64,000 bases of DNA from Aquitalea sp. LB_tupeE. Lineage in GTDB: Bacteria > Pseudomonadota > Gammaproteobacteria > Burkholderiales > Chromobacteriaceae. The DNA is taken from NCBI RefSeq assembly GCF_013391415.1, contig NZ_JACAXB010000026.1, positions 124,001 to 188,000 on the forward strand, written 5' to 3'. Both the position numbers and the translations under genes were made by a program. Position 1 is the stretch's first letter; every line of letters starts with the position of its first letter. Of the stretch, positions 1 through 10,467 are shown piece by piece. The notes beneath the pieces are model-generated. The model had not been told where the DNA came from and ran no database searches. It saw only the letters and a list, made by a program, of their open reading frames with translations.

Positions 1-140
1 TTGTTTGCCTGCTGTTCCATTCCGTACTGATGCACTGGCCGCAGGATGCCTGCTGTTTGCTGGCGGCCACTGTGCCGTCCCCGACCTGTTTTGCAGCCTG
101 CCTTGCGGTGGTCTGCCCCTTGTCTTGCAAAGCCATTACC

Positions 141-1202
141 ATGAACAGCAATTACAAAGCCACCCAGGCAGATTTTTACCATTACATGCGCGGCAGGTTG
201 TTCAAGCCGGTCATGTTTCTGGAAGGCGCCTGCATTGTGTTCATCATTGCCAGCTTCCTGATGAACCCTTATCTGGCATCGGGTATCTCGCATGTCGAAG
301 CCATCTTGCTAGCCTGCATCATGTTGATCAGTCTGGCCAAGGCCCTTTCGCCCAGCATCCTGTTATGGCGGGTGGGAACCTGCCTGTATTCGGTGGTGCT
401 GATCCTGATTTTTGCGCTGGAAGTGCAGGACATGGCCGGGCGGGGCGACCCTTTCATCCTCCCCATCCTCATTTCCCTCTGGTTTTACAACGCCTTTGTC
501 ACACCATCGAAGTATGACTGTCTGGGCATTGTTTGCCTTACCGGTACTGCTGCCAGCTATATCAGCGGCCAACACCTGCTGCAGGGGGTGGCTCCGGCGC
601 TGTTCGCCTTGCTGGTGTTCGGCGTATTCGTGGTGGCCATCACCCTGAACCGCACCATGTTGGCCATGATGTACTCGATGTTTTTCATGCAGGATGAATT
701 CCGGCGGCTGGCCGAAATCGACCCGCTCACTCGCATTGCCAACCGGCGCTCGCTGTTTGCCCACCTGGATGCGCGCTTGCCGGACAGCAAGGGGCTGCAC
801 TGGTACTGGGTGCTGATTGATCTGGATGATTTCAAGCAGATCAACGACAGCCACGGCCACGCGGCGGGGGACCAGGTGCTGGTGTGTTTTGCCGACTTGC
901 TGGAGCGGCTGAGCAAGCCAGCCTGTCCGGGGCGTATCGGTGGCGAGGAGTTCGGTTTGCTGCTGTGCCGGGCGTCGCTTACGGAAGTCGGGCAACTGCT
1001 GGAGCAATTGCAAACCGCCGCCGCCGAGGCCAGGCCCGGTGGGGTCAGCTTCAGTTTTAGTGCCGGGGTGGCGGCGTTTTCGTCCGGCCTGGCCGTCAGT
1101 GAAGTACTGCGCGCGGCGGACCAGGCCATGTATGAAGCCAAGCGCCTGGGTAAGCGTCAGGTAGTGTTTGCCCAGAATAACGCGGTCACGGTTCCGGCCT
1201 GA
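141..1202 (+). CDS. Membrane-anchored diguanylate cyclase (GGDEF)
   Basis: Predicted to make cyclic-di-GMP from two GTP at the inner membrane. The 353-residue protein has a hydrophobic N-terminal half (about residues 20-185, five or six membrane segments) and a C-terminal GGDEF domain. The active-site motif GGEEF lies at residues 267-271, preceded by the usual LTRIANRR and DLDDFKQIND stretches. The RxxD inhibitory I-site expected five residues before GGEEF is not present, so product inhibition may be absent. The reading frame is open to the window edge, so a start further upstream cannot be excluded. The ATG at 141 is chosen because the residues before it look non-coding. Its Shine-Dalgarno signal is poor. 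It is convergent with the LysR gene. Confidence 0.85.
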   Translation: MNSNYKATQADFYHYMRGRLFKPVMFLEGACIVFIIASFLMNPYLASGISHVEAILLACIMLISLAKALSPSILLWRVGTCLYSVVLILIFALEVQDMAGRGDPFILPILISLWFYNAFVTPSKYDCLGIVCLTGTAASYISGQHLLQGVAPALFALLVFGVFVVAITLNRTMLAMMYSMFFMQDEFRRLAEIDPLTRIANRRSLFAHLDARLPDSKGLHWYWVLIDLDDFKQINDSHGHAAGDQVLVCFADLLERLSKPACPGRIGGEEFGLLLCRASLTEVGQLLEQLQTAAAEARPGGVSFSFSAGVAAFSSGLAVSEVLRAADQAMYEAKRLGKRQVVFAQNNAVTVPA

Positions 1203-1218
1203 GCAGGGCTGGCACAGC

Positions 1219-2094
1219 TTACGCTTGACGGTGTGTGGCCAGGTGCTGCGCAGCCAGTTCCCAGAAGCCTGCCACCAGGGCGGATGGCTTGCCCGGTGGG
1301 CGAATCAGCCCGATTTCCCAGCAGGCCGCCTCGCCCTCTAGCTGCACGGTGCGGACACGCTGTTGCCCCAGGCTGGTGGACGCCGGGATGATGCTCCAGG
1401 CAATGCCTGCCGCGGCAAGGGCAATGGCGGCCGGGAAGTCGCTGACGTTTTGCTGGCCTGCGCTGTGCAGTTGCGCGCTGGCCAGATAGTGCTGCACGTG
1501 GTCGTGATAGGCCGGTGCCTTGTCCCGTCCCACCAAGGCCAGCGGCAGGGCTGCCAAGTCTTGCAGGGTGCCGTCGGGTGGCAGTTCCGCTGGCAGCACG
1601 GCCATGAAGCGGTCTTGCAACACGGTAAGACAAGGCCAGCCGACCGGCGCGGGCAGGCGGCAAAAGCCCAGGTCCAGCCGTCCCTCACGCATGGCCTGCC
1701 ACTGATGGTGGCTGGACAGGTCGTTCAGCACGATCTGCACCTGTGGCCGCTGTTGCCGGAAGTGCGACAGCAGGGCGGGCAGCAAGGCATGAGTGGACGA
1801 GCCAAAGCCGATGCGCAAGCTCCCCGCCGTGCCAGCCTGTACCGCCTTGGCCTTGCGCAGCCAGATTTGTCCATCCTCCAGCCACTGACAGGCATCGGCA
1901 TGTAGGGCCTGACCCAGGCTGCTCAGCACGGTGCCACCGGCACTGCGTTCAAACAGCGCCGCACCAACCTCATCTTCCAGCCGTCGTATCTGTTTGCTCA
2001 GCGCGGACTGGGTGATATGCAGGCGGCTGGCCGCCTGGCCAAAATGCAGCAGTTCGCCCAGCACCACAAATGCCTTCACGTCGCGTACTTCCAT
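1219..2094 (-). CDS. LysR-family transcriptional regulator
   Basis: A 291-residue DNA-binding regulator. Residues 1-60 form the typical winged helix-turn-helix (FGQAASRLHITQSALSKQIR region) and the rest is a LysR substrate-binding domain. Two ATG codons lie in tandem at 2097 and 2094. AGGA sits directly against the first, so the second has the better spacing. The gene is divergent from the GH1 glycosidase across about 100 bp, the standard arrangement for a LysR regulator and its target, so control of the glycosidase by a sugar-derived signal is a reasonable inference. The inducer cannot be read from the sequence. Confidence 0.88.
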   Translation of the reverse strand: MEVRDVKAFVVLGELLHFGQAASRLHITQSALSKQIRRLEDEVGAALFERSAGGTVLSSLGQALHADACQWLEDGQIWLRKAKAVQAGTAGSLRIGFGSSTHALLPALLSHFRQQRPQVQIVLNDLSSHHQWQAMREGRLDLGFCRLPAPVGWPCLTVLQDRFMAVLPAELPPDGTLQDLAALPLALVGRDKAPAYHDHVQHYLASAQLHSAGQQNVSDFPAAIALAAAGIAWSIIPASTSLGQQRVRTVQLEGEAACWEIGLIRPPGKPSALVAGFWELAAQHLATHRQA

Positions 2095-2121
2095 CATTCC
2101 TCGCAGGACTGGAAAAGTTGA

Positions 2122-3633
<1,512 letters not shown>

Positions 3634-3737
3634 TGCCGGGCCGCGCAATTCGCGCACAAGATGCAAGATGCCAGCGCACGGCATCTGCGCGATAATCCCG
3701 CCAGCGCGGCACCTTTGGCCGCATGGTCGGAGCAAGC

Positions 3738-4646
3738 ATGCAGCAGGTGATGGAACACGGTTTTGAAATGGCCTTGCCGGAGGATTACCAGCCGCAAAGC
3801 GTGCTGGCCTATCATGGCCGCGACCAGGCAGGCCCGGCCGAACGCTGGCAAGACCGGCACTTGCGCAAAGGCGTGCTGCTGCAGGGGGCTGCGGTGGAAT
3901 TAGCGCTGTGTTTTGAACCGGGCCGCTTGCAGGCCCGGGTGTGCGGTGCGGCCAGCCACCCCTGGCCTGTCTTGTTGCCGCAGGTGCAGCAGGCGGTGCG
4001 ACGTATGGCCGGGCTGAACGGCCAGCGTGAGGCCTGGATGCAACTGGCCCGCCAGCAGCCGGATGCCGCCCGCTTGCTGGCGGGCAAACCCGCGCTGTGG
4101 CTGCCGCTGACCGCCGAGCCATTCGAGGCGCTGTGCTGGGCCATCATCGGCCAGCAAATCAATCTGTCCTTTGCTACCGCGCTTAGACGCAGCCTGATTC
4201 AACTGGCGGGCGTACCGATTACCGGCAGTGACTTGCTGGCCCATCCCGGTCCGGGGGAGGTCGCTGCACTGTCTGCCGAGCAGCTGACGGCGCAGCGTTT
4301 TTCCCGTTCCAAGGCAGCGTACCTGCTGGGTGCCGCCCGCGCCGTGCTGGATGGCAGCCTGCCGCTGGCTGTGCTGTCCGGCCTGGACGCTGCCGAGGCA
4401 GAACGCCGACTGCTGGCCCTGCATGGCGTGGGGCCGTGGACTGCACGCTATGTGATGCTGCGTGGCCTCGGCCTGGCCGATTGTGCGCCGATTGGCGACA
4501 GCGGCCTTGCCACCGCCTTGCAGCGCTTTCATGCACTGCCAGCCCGGCCCGATGCCCGCCAGACCGAGCAGCTGATGCAAGTCTTTTCCCCTTGTCGCAG
4601 CCTGGCCACCCTGCATTTGTGGGCCAGCCTGACGGAGCAAGCATGA
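3738..4646 (+). CDS. DNA-3-methyladenine glycosylase, AlkA family
   Basis: Base-excision repair glycosylase that removes alkylated purines from DNA. The 302-residue protein has an N-terminal AlkA-like domain and an HhH-GPD fold. The hairpin-helix-hairpin LHGVGPWTARYVMLRGLG is followed by Asp254 in PIGDSGL, the position of the catalytic aspartate. WAIIGQQINLSFA is also typical. The start at 3738 is preferred over 3723 because CGGAGCAAGC precedes it, the same ribosome-binding context as the next gene. Its stop overlaps the start of the methyltransferase gene by four bases (ATGA), so the two repair enzymes are translationally coupled. Confidence 0.88.
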   Translation: MQQVMEHGFEMALPEDYQPQSVLAYHGRDQAGPAERWQDRHLRKGVLLQGAAVELALCFEPGRLQARVCGAASHPWPVLLPQVQQAVRRMAGLNGQREAWMQLARQQPDAARLLAGKPALWLPLTAEPFEALCWAIIGQQINLSFATALRRSLIQLAGVPITGSDLLAHPGPGEVAALSAEQLTAQRFSRSKAAYLLGAARAVLDGSLPLAVLSGLDAAEAERRLLALHGVGPWTARYVMLRGLGLADCAPIGDSGLATALQRFHALPARPDARQTEQLMQVFSPCRSLATLHLWASLTEQA

Positions 4647-5344
4647 AACCCGTGATATCCGATTTGTTCAGTCAGGACGCACCTGACTTGTCCAGCCTTC
4701 CCGCGCCAGCTTCCCGCAGCACCGCTCCATTGTTTGCCCAGGGTGGCTTGTGGGACGGTGGCGACGCCAGCACAAACCGCACCGCAGCCAGTCCGGTGTC
4801 TGAGCATGACAGCATGACAGCCAGCAGCGTGCCACCCAATGCCGCTTGCCACGGCGTGGTGGACACCCGCTTCGGTCCCGCCATGGTGTGGCTGGATTTG
4901 CAAGGCCGTTTGCTGCGGCTGGATTTTCATCTGGAACAGGAAATGCAGCGGGCGGTGTTGTCCGGCAGCCGTCGCGACGACGCCGCCGTGGCCGAGGTGG
5001 CGCGTCAGCTGCACGAATACCAGCGCGGCGAGCGGCGCAGTTTTACTATCCCGCTGGCGGCGCACGGTACGGATTTCCAGCAGGAAGTCTGGGCGGCGCT
5101 GTGCCAGATACCCTACGGCCAGACCATGAGCTATGGCGAACTGGCACTGGCCTTGGGCAAGCCCGGCGCGGCACGCGCAGTGGGGCGGGCCAATGCGACA
5201 AATCCGATTGCACTGATCGTGCCCTGCCATCGGGTGCTGGGGGCGGATGGCAGCCTGACTGGTTACGCCGGTGGACTGGCGCTGAAGGCGGACTTGTTGC
5301 GCTTTGAACAGGAAAACACCGTACCCGGCCTGTTTGCCGACTGA
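4643..5344 (+). CDS. ogt: Methylated-DNA--[protein]-cysteine S-methyltransferase
   Basis: Suicidal repair protein that transfers alkyl groups from O6-alkylguanine to its own cysteine. The acceptor is Cys195 in the invariant motif VPCHRV. GTDFQQEVWAALCQIPYGQTMSYGELA and VGRANATNPI mark the DNA-binding and active-site region. At 233 residues it is longer than Ogt because of about 60 N-terminal residues of low complexity (Ser, Ala and Pro rich) with no family match I recognise. It overlaps the alkA-like gene by ATGA, giving a two-gene alkylation-repair operon. It ends 10 bp from the convergent cardiolipin synthase gene. Confidence 0.9.
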   Translation: MKPVISDLFSQDAPDLSSLPAPASRSTAPLFAQGGLWDGGDASTNRTAASPVSEHDSMTASSVPPNAACHGVVDTRFGPAMVWLDLQGRLLRLDFHLEQEMQRAVLSGSRRDDAAVAEVARQLHEYQRGERRSFTIPLAAHGTDFQQEVWAALCQIPYGQTMSYGELALALGKPGAARAVGRANATNPIALIVPCHRVLGADGSLTGYAGGLALKADLLRFEQENTVPGLFAD

Positions 5345-5354
5345 GCGCCCTGTT

Positions 5355-6815
5355 TTATAGCAATGGCCCCAGCATGGCGATGGCATTGTTCCACAGCCGT
5401 CGCCACAGCGGCCAGGCAGCCACGCTGTCAGGCTCCACCAGGCTGCAATGCTGCAAGTATTGCTGCTGCCGCTGGTGCAGGGCGGTGGTGAGTTGCCGGT
5501 CGTGGCACAGCAGATTGTTTTCGTAATTCAGCTCGAAACTGCGCCGGTCCAGATTGGCCGAGCCGATCAGGCAGATGTCTTCGTCCACCGTCAGCAGTTT
5601 GCTGTGCAGCAAGCCGCCGTGATATTCGGCAATCACCACCCCGGCAGCCAGCAGCTCGGCGTAATAGCTGCGGCTGGCGGCGCTCACCACCAGCGAATCG
5701 TTGCGTGCCGGTAGCTGCAAGGTGGTGGCCACCCCGCGCTGGGCCGCCGCGCACAGGGCGGATTGCAAGGCTTCGTCCGGTACGTAGTAGGGGGTGGTGA
5801 TGGTCAGGCGGTGCTGTGCGCTGTACATCAGCGCCACGAACAGTTCCGGCATGGCCGAATGGCGTGCGGTGGGGCCGGTGCCTATCACCTGGGCCAGCAG
5901 TCCGCTGGCCGGGTGCTCTGGCGGCGGCGCTGGGGTAGTCGTGAGTAGCGGCAGCAGGTCTTCGCCTATGGCCAGCATCCAGTCGGTGACAAACAGCCGC
6001 TGCATTTGCTGTACCACCGTGCCCTCCACCCGGATGACCGCATCCACCCACGGGGCAAAGCGCGGCTTGATGCGGAATTCAGGGTCGGCACAGTTCTGGC
6101 TGCCGCAGTAGCCGGTGTAGTGGTCTATCACCACGATCTTGCGGTGATTGCGCAGGTCTATCCGCCCGCTGAAGGGGCGCAGCAAAGGGTTGCCCACCGG
6201 CAAGGTAGCCGCCACTTTCACCCCGGCGTCTTGCATCTGCTGCCACAAGGGAGAGCGCAACAGCAAGCGCGACCCCACATCATCCACCAATACCCGACAG
6301 CTGAGGCCACGCTGCGCGGCGCGCATGAGGGCCTGGGCCACCCGGCTGCCGTTGTTATCCGGCAGCCAGATATAAAACAACAGGTGGGCATGATGGCGGG
6401 CAGCATCAATGTCGGCCACCAGGTGGTCTATGGTGCTGTCGCTGTCCGGCATCAGTTCCGCCCGGTTGCCCGCACTGGGGGCAAAGCCGCTGATGGACTG
6501 CCCAATGCGAAACAGCTGGCCGGCCGTGGCTGACAGTGCCGTCGGCGGCGCGGTGTGGGGCAGGGCGGGCAAGGGGGGCAACTGCTGCTGGATGCGTGCC
6601 AGCCTGGCCATGCGGCGGCGACCTATGCTCACTTCGCCCAGCAGCAGATAGGCCAGCATGCCCATGACCGGCATGGTGGCCACCACCACGGTCCAGGCCA
6701 CCCGGGCGGCGGGGTCGCGGTAGGGGCGCAACAGCACGCGCATGATCAGCAGCAGTTGCAGGCTGACATGCAGCAGGATGATCAGACTAGTCGTGGCAGG
6801 CATGCCTGCCATCAT
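5355..6815 (-). CDS. cls: Cardiolipin synthase (phospholipase D superfamily)
   Basis: Makes cardiolipin by phosphatidyl transfer at the inner membrane. The 486-residue protein has two N-terminal membrane segments, the second in the WTVVVATMPVMGMLAYLLLG stretch. Two HKD motifs follow: His224 in HRKIVVID and His404 in HSKLLTVD, the latter followed by GSANLDRRSFELNYE. Both active-site halves are therefore intact. Several in-frame ATG codons lie at 6815, 6812 and 6803, and none has a clear ribosome-binding site. The first is used here, so the exact N terminus is uncertain by a few residues. It is divergent from the KirBac gene, so both membrane genes share one intergenic region. Confidence 0.88.
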   Translation of the reverse strand: MMAGMPATTSLIILLHVSLQLLLIMRVLLRPYRDPAARVAWTVVVATMPVMGMLAYLLLGEVSIGRRRMARLARIQQQLPPLPALPHTAPPTALSATAGQLFRIGQSISGFAPSAGNRAELMPDSDSTIDHLVADIDAARHHAHLLFYIWLPDNNGSRVAQALMRAAQRGLSCRVLVDDVGSRLLLRSPLWQQMQDAGVKVAATLPVGNPLLRPFSGRIDLRNHRKIVVIDHYTGYCGSQNCADPEFRIKPRFAPWVDAVIRVEGTVVQQMQRLFVTDWMLAIGEDLLPLLTTTPAPPPEHPASGLLAQVIGTGPTARHSAMPELFVALMYSAQHRLTITTPYYVPDEALQSALCAAAQRGVATTLQLPARNDSLVVSAASRSYYAELLAAGVVIAEYHGGLLHSKLLTVDEDICLIGSANLDRRSFELNYENNLLCHDRQLTTALHQRQQQYLQHCSLVEPDSVAAWPLWRRLWNNAIAMLGPLL

Positions 6816-6916
6816 GCCAGAGCCTGCCTGGCAGCGTCCAAAGCGCGCGGACACCTGCATTGACGCCACCAGAGACGGCTGCACACAATGGCGGCTGCAC
6901 AGCGGGAGAGCGGAAT

Positions 6917-7825
6917 ATGGACAGAGCAGGGGGCAAGGGCCGGCAACTGGAAGTAGGTGGGCGCATCATTCATGTGCATCGCTTGCCGCTGAAACTGGGA
7001 CACGACATCTACCACGTGGCCATGACCATGAGCTGGCCGCAGTTTTACGTGGCCATTGCCGCGCTGTTTTTTGTGCTCAACATGCTGTTTGCCAGCTTGT
7101 ACCAGTTGGGCGAGGCCAGCATTGCCAACCAGTTTCCGCGCGATTTCTGGGGCGCGTTTTTCTTCAGCGTGGAAACCCTGGCCACCGTGGGTTACGGCGA
7201 CATGCACCCGCAAACGGTGTACGCCCACATCATCAGCATGCTGGAAATCTTCATCGGCATGATGAGCCTGGCGCTGGTAACCGGCGTTACCTTTGCCCGT
7301 TTTTCCCTGCCACGCTCGCGCATCGTGTTTGCCCGGAATCCGGTGATCCGCCAGATGGATGGCGTGCCGGTACTGATGCTGCGTGCTGCCAATGCCCGGC
7401 AGAATGTCATTGTGGATGCCAGTGCCCAGCTGCATGTGCTGTTTGATACCGTCAGCCGCGAGGGCACCCGCCTGCGCCGCCTGCACGACCTCAAATTACA
7501 GCGCCAGCACCATCCCATGTTCGTGCTCAGCTGGACACTGATGCATGTGATCGACGCGCACAGCCCGCTGTTCGGGCTGGATGCCGATGCGCTGGCCGGG
7601 CTGCGTGCCGGTTTCATCCTGTCCATCAGCGGCAGCGATGAAATCACCCGTCAGAGCATGGCCTCGCGCCATGTGTTCCGCCACGATGACATCCGCTGGA
7701 ACTACCAGTACCAGGACTTGCTGTACACCGATGATCAGGGCGAGGACCATGTCGACTTCGGCCTGTTGCACGCCATCTCCCCCATGCCCGCCACCCCGGT
7801 GCAGCAGGATGCTCCCGGCATGTGA
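6917..7825 (+). CDS. KirBac-type inward rectifier potassium channel
   Basis: A 302-residue bacterial homologue of eukaryotic inward-rectifier K+ channels. Order of elements: amphipathic slide helix, TM1 (FYVAIAALFFVLNMLFASLY), pore helix, selectivity filter TVGYGD at residues 90-95, TM2 (IGMMSLALVTGVTFARFS), then a cytoplasmic immunoglobulin-like Kir domain with the conserved HPMFVLSWTLMHVID stretch. The length matches characterised KirBac channels. The ATG at 6917 has GGGAG upstream; a longer frame from 6860 runs into the divergent promoter region. It may set membrane potential or K+ flux. The physiological role of KirBac channels in bacteria is generally unclear. Confidence 0.9.
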   Translation: MDRAGGKGRQLEVGGRIIHVHRLPLKLGHDIYHVAMTMSWPQFYVAIAALFFVLNMLFASLYQLGEASIANQFPRDFWGAFFFSVETLATVGYGDMHPQTVYAHIISMLEIFIGMMSLALVTGVTFARFSLPRSRIVFARNPVIRQMDGVPVLMLRAANARQNVIVDASAQLHVLFDTVSREGTRLRRLHDLKLQRQHHPMFVLSWTLMHVIDAHSPLFGLDADALAGLRAGFILSISGSDEITRQSMASRHVFRHDDIRWNYQYQDLLYTDDQGEDHVDFGLLHAISPMPATPVQQDAPGM

Positions 7826-7952
7826 TTCCCCGCACTCTCGCTTCCGCTACAATGACACGGCCTGTCGCTCAGGACCGGTCGGCCTCGATGCCGACTGCCA
7901 ATAACAGCGGCGGTCCACCGGGCCAGCCGCATCAGGAAGTGAAGGAAAATTC

Positions 7953-8876
7953 ATGGCGGGAGCCAGTCTGTTAACCTTGATTGATGATATTGCCACCGTG
8001 CTGGACGATGTGGCGGCCATGACCAAAGTGGCCGCGCGCAAGACCGCCGGGGTGCTGGGGGATGACCTGGCACTGAATGCCGAACAAGTGGCCGGGGTGC
8101 GCGCCGAGCGCGAATTGCCGGTGGTGTGGGCGGTGGCGCGCGGGTCCTTGCGCAACAAGGCCATTCTGGTGCCGCTGGCACTGGCGCTCAGCGCTTTTGC
8201 ACCATGGGCGGTGATGCCCTTGCTGATGCTGGGTGGGGTGTATCTCTGCCTGGAGGGCATGGAAAAGTTGGCGCATCCGCTGCTACATGACAAGACCGGG
8301 GACGCTGTGCATCAGACAGAACTGGAAGCCATGCAGGACGACCCGGCCATCGACCTGTTGCAGCTCGAAGCGGAAAAAGTAAAGGGAGCTATCCGTACCG
8401 ACTTTGTGCTGTCGGCGGAAATCATCGCCATCACGCTGGGTACGGTGGCATCCGCCGCCTTTACCTCGCAACTGGTGGTGCTGGTGGGGGTGGCGCTGAT
8501 CATGACCGTGGGGGTGTATGGCTTTGTCGGCCTGCTGGTGAAGCTGGACGATATCGGCCTGTTCCTGCTGTGCCGGGGCGGTACCATCAACAGCCTGATC
8601 GGACGCGGGCTGATTCAGGGCATGCCCTGGCTGATGAAGGCACTGGCGGTCATTGGCACCGTGGCCATGTTCATGGTGGGTGGCGGCATCATCAGCCATG
8701 GCTGGCCCTGGTTGCACCATGCCATTGAGAGCCTGGTGCACCCGCTGTCGCATCTGCCAGGTGTCGGTGCCCTGTCCCGCCTGCTGTTGCCCGCCATTCT
8801 GGATGTGCTGGTGGGCATGATGGCCGGTACGTTGGCGTTGGGCTTGTTACTGGCCTGGCAGCGTCTGCGACGCTAA
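7953..8876 (+). CDS. DUF808 (YedI-like) inner membrane protein
   Basis: A 307-residue membrane protein of the DUF808 family, whose function is not known. The N terminus (SLLTLIDDIATVLDDVAAM, then KVAARKTAGVLGDDLALNA) is the characteristic start of the family. Hydrophobic segments follow at about residues 75-95, 150-165, 170-195, 225-250 and 275-300. A purine-rich GAAGTGAAGGAAAATTC precedes the ATG. It lies 127 bp after the channel gene on the same strand and is convergent with the Lrp-type regulator. Its role cannot be deduced from the context. Confidence 0.85.
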   Translation: MAGASLLTLIDDIATVLDDVAAMTKVAARKTAGVLGDDLALNAEQVAGVRAERELPVVWAVARGSLRNKAILVPLALALSAFAPWAVMPLLMLGGVYLCLEGMEKLAHPLLHDKTGDAVHQTELEAMQDDPAIDLLQLEAEKVKGAIRTDFVLSAEIIAITLGTVASAAFTSQLVVLVGVALIMTVGVYGFVGLLVKLDDIGLFLLCRGGTINSLIGRGLIQGMPWLMKALAVIGTVAMFMVGGGIISHGWPWLHHAIESLVHPLSHLPGVGALSRLLLPAILDVLVGMMAGTLALGLLLAWQRLRR

Positions 8877-8879
8877 GCG

Positions 8880-9353
8880 TCAGCTGCGTGTGTGTGGCAA
8901 TGGCAGTTTGCTGGTGTGCTTGATGGCGTCCAGGATGATGGTGGACTTCACGCTGCGCACCAGCGACAGCTGCATCAGCCGGTTCATCACAAAGCGCGAT
9001 AGCGAGGGCAGGTCCTCCACCACAATGCGCAGCAGGTAATCGGCCTCGCCCGCGGTGGCATAGCATTCCAGCACTTCCGGCAGCGCGTGGATGGCTTGGG
9101 CAAATTCCCGCAAGGCACTTTCGTTGTGCCGCTCCAGGCTGACATGGGCAAACGCCATCACCGACAGGCCGATCCGGTCCGGCAGGATATTCACCTGATA
9201 GCCCTGTACCACCCCGTTTTCTTCCATGCGTTGCAGGCGGCGGCCTATCTGCGATGCCGACAGCGGAATCTCTTGCGCCAGCTTCTGGTGGGTGCTGCGG
9301 GCATCCTGCTGCAAGGCTTGCAGAATTTGCCAATCAAAGCGGTCTAGTTCCAT
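8880..9353 (-). CDS. Lrp/AsnC-family regulator, probable controller of phhA
   Basis: A 157-residue amino-acid-responsive regulator. An N-terminal winged helix (LDRFDWQILQALQQDARST, then SASQIGRRLQRMEENGVVQGY) is followed by an AsnC/RAM ligand-binding domain (VLECYATAGEADYLLRIVVEDLPS). The start at 9353 opens directly with the family-typical MELDRFDWQIL; the frame extends upstream only as non-conserved sequence. It is divergent from phhA across 138 bp that contain a long palindrome, so regulation of phhA and of itself by an aromatic amino acid is inferred. It is distinct from the second Lrp homologue at 35268. Confidence 0.9.
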   Translation of the reverse strand: MELDRFDWQILQALQQDARSTHQKLAQEIPLSASQIGRRLQRMEENGVVQGYQVNILPDRIGLSVMAFAHVSLERHNESALREFAQAIHALPEVLECYATAGEADYLLRIVVEDLPSLSRFVMNRLMQLSLVRSVKSTIILDAIKHTSKLPLPHTRS

Positions 9354-9361
9354 TTTTGCGA

Positions 9362-9397
9362 ACTTCCTGCATGAAGTGATTATTTCATGCGGGAAGT
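9362..9397. promoter_or_regulatory. Inverted-repeat operator candidate between the Lrp-type gene and phhA
   Basis: Arms ACTTCCTGCATGAA (9362-9375) and TTCATGCGGGAAGT (9384-9397) pair at 13 of 14 positions around an 8-bp AT-rich spacer. The repeat starts 9 bp upstream of the Lrp-type start codon and lies about 95 bp upstream of phhA. The size and position fit autoregulation plus control of phhA by the adjacent Lrp/AsnC protein. The binding itself is inferred. Confidence 0.65.
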
Positions 9398-9491
9398 ATG
9401 CAAAAAAATTGCCTTGTTGGCAAAACTTGCGGACCTGCCGCAGGCGCTGGCTTCTACACTGAAGGCATCCCCACCTACCGGATGTGCCGCC

Positions 9492-10385
9492 ATGAACGAG
9501 CGCAGCGATTTTGTCGTTCCCGACATCACCACCCGCAAAAACCTGGGCCTGACCCACGATGCGAGCGATTACACCCTGCCACAGCCGCTGGAGCGCTACA
9601 GCGCGGCCGACCACGCCACCTGGGCCACGCTATACCAGCGGCAATGCGCAATGCTGCCGGGCCGGGCCTGTGATGAATTCATGCAGGGTTTGCAGCAACT
9701 GGAAGTGGATGCCGACCGCGTGCCGGACTTTGCCGTGCTCAATCAAAAGCTGCTGGCAGCCACCGGCTGGCGCATCGTGGCAGTACCGGGACTGATTCCG
9801 GATGATGTGTTTTTCGAGCATCTGGCCAACCGCCGTTTCCCGGTAACCTGGTGGCTGCGCGAACCACAGCAGCTGGACTACCTGCAAGAACCGGACGTCT
9901 TTCATGACCTGTTCGGCCATGTCCCGCTGCTGATGAACCCGGTATTTGCCGATTACCTGCAAGCCTACGGCCAGGGTGGAATGAAGGCCAAGCACCTGGG
10001 TTTCCTGCCGGTGCTGGCGCGCTTGTACTGGTACACGGTGGAATTCGGCCTGATCAACACCCCACAGGGCATGCGCATTTACGGTGCCGGCATCGTATCC
10101 AGCAAGACAGAATCGATGTACTGTCTGGACAGCGCCAGCCCCAACCGTATCGGCTTTGACCTGCAACGGCTGATGCGCACTCGCTACCGTATCGACACCT
10201 TCCAGAAAACCTATTTTGTCATCGACAGCTTCCAGCAGCTGTTTGATGCCACGGCGGTGGACTTCACTCCCATCTACCAACAACTGCTGCAACAGCCGGT
10301 ACTGGGCGCCGGAGAAATCGACCCGGCCGACAAGGTGTTCCAGCGGGGCAATCGTGAAGGCTGGGCGGATACCGACGACCTGTAA
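9492..10385 (+). CDS. phhA: Phenylalanine 4-hydroxylase
   Basis: Iron- and tetrahydropterin-dependent monooxygenase that converts L-phenylalanine to L-tyrosine in the cytoplasm, the first step of phenylalanine degradation. The 297-residue protein is the length of the Chromobacterium violaceum enzyme. The three metal ligands fall at its published positions: His138 and His143 in VFHDLFGHVPL and Glu184 in YTVEFGLI. YGAGIVSSKTES and YRIDTFQKTYFVIDS are also family hallmarks. It is monomer-type, without the regulatory ACT domain of animal enzymes. No pterin dehydratase (phhB) gene lies beside it. The divergent Lrp-type regulator and the palindrome between them suggest induction by phenylalanine or tyrosine. 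Confidence 0.95.
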   Translation: MNERSDFVVPDITTRKNLGLTHDASDYTLPQPLERYSAADHATWATLYQRQCAMLPGRACDEFMQGLQQLEVDADRVPDFAVLNQKLLAATGWRIVAVPGLIPDDVFFEHLANRRFPVTWWLREPQQLDYLQEPDVFHDLFGHVPLLMNPVFADYLQAYGQGGMKAKHLGFLPVLARLYWYTVEFGLINTPQGMRIYGAGIVSSKTESMYCLDSASPNRIGFDLQRLMRTRYRIDTFQKTYFVIDSFQQLFDATAVDFTPIYQQLLQQPVLGAGEIDPADKVFQRGNREGWADTDDL

Positions 10386-10414
10386 TCAGCTGCCACTTTT
10401 GCCCGCCATAAATG

Positions 10415-10452
10415 GACAAGGGCCAGCGCCGTGACGGCAGCTGACCCTTGTC
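10415..10452. terminator. Hairpin terminator between phhA and the convergent signalling operon
   Basis: GACAAGGGCCAGC (10415-10427) pairs with GCTGACCCTTGTC (10440-10452) at 12 of 13 positions around a 12-base loop. It sits between two convergent genes and may stop transcription from both sides. T-tracts are weak. Confidence 0.6.
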
Positions 10453-10467
10453 TTGTGCCGCATGGGT

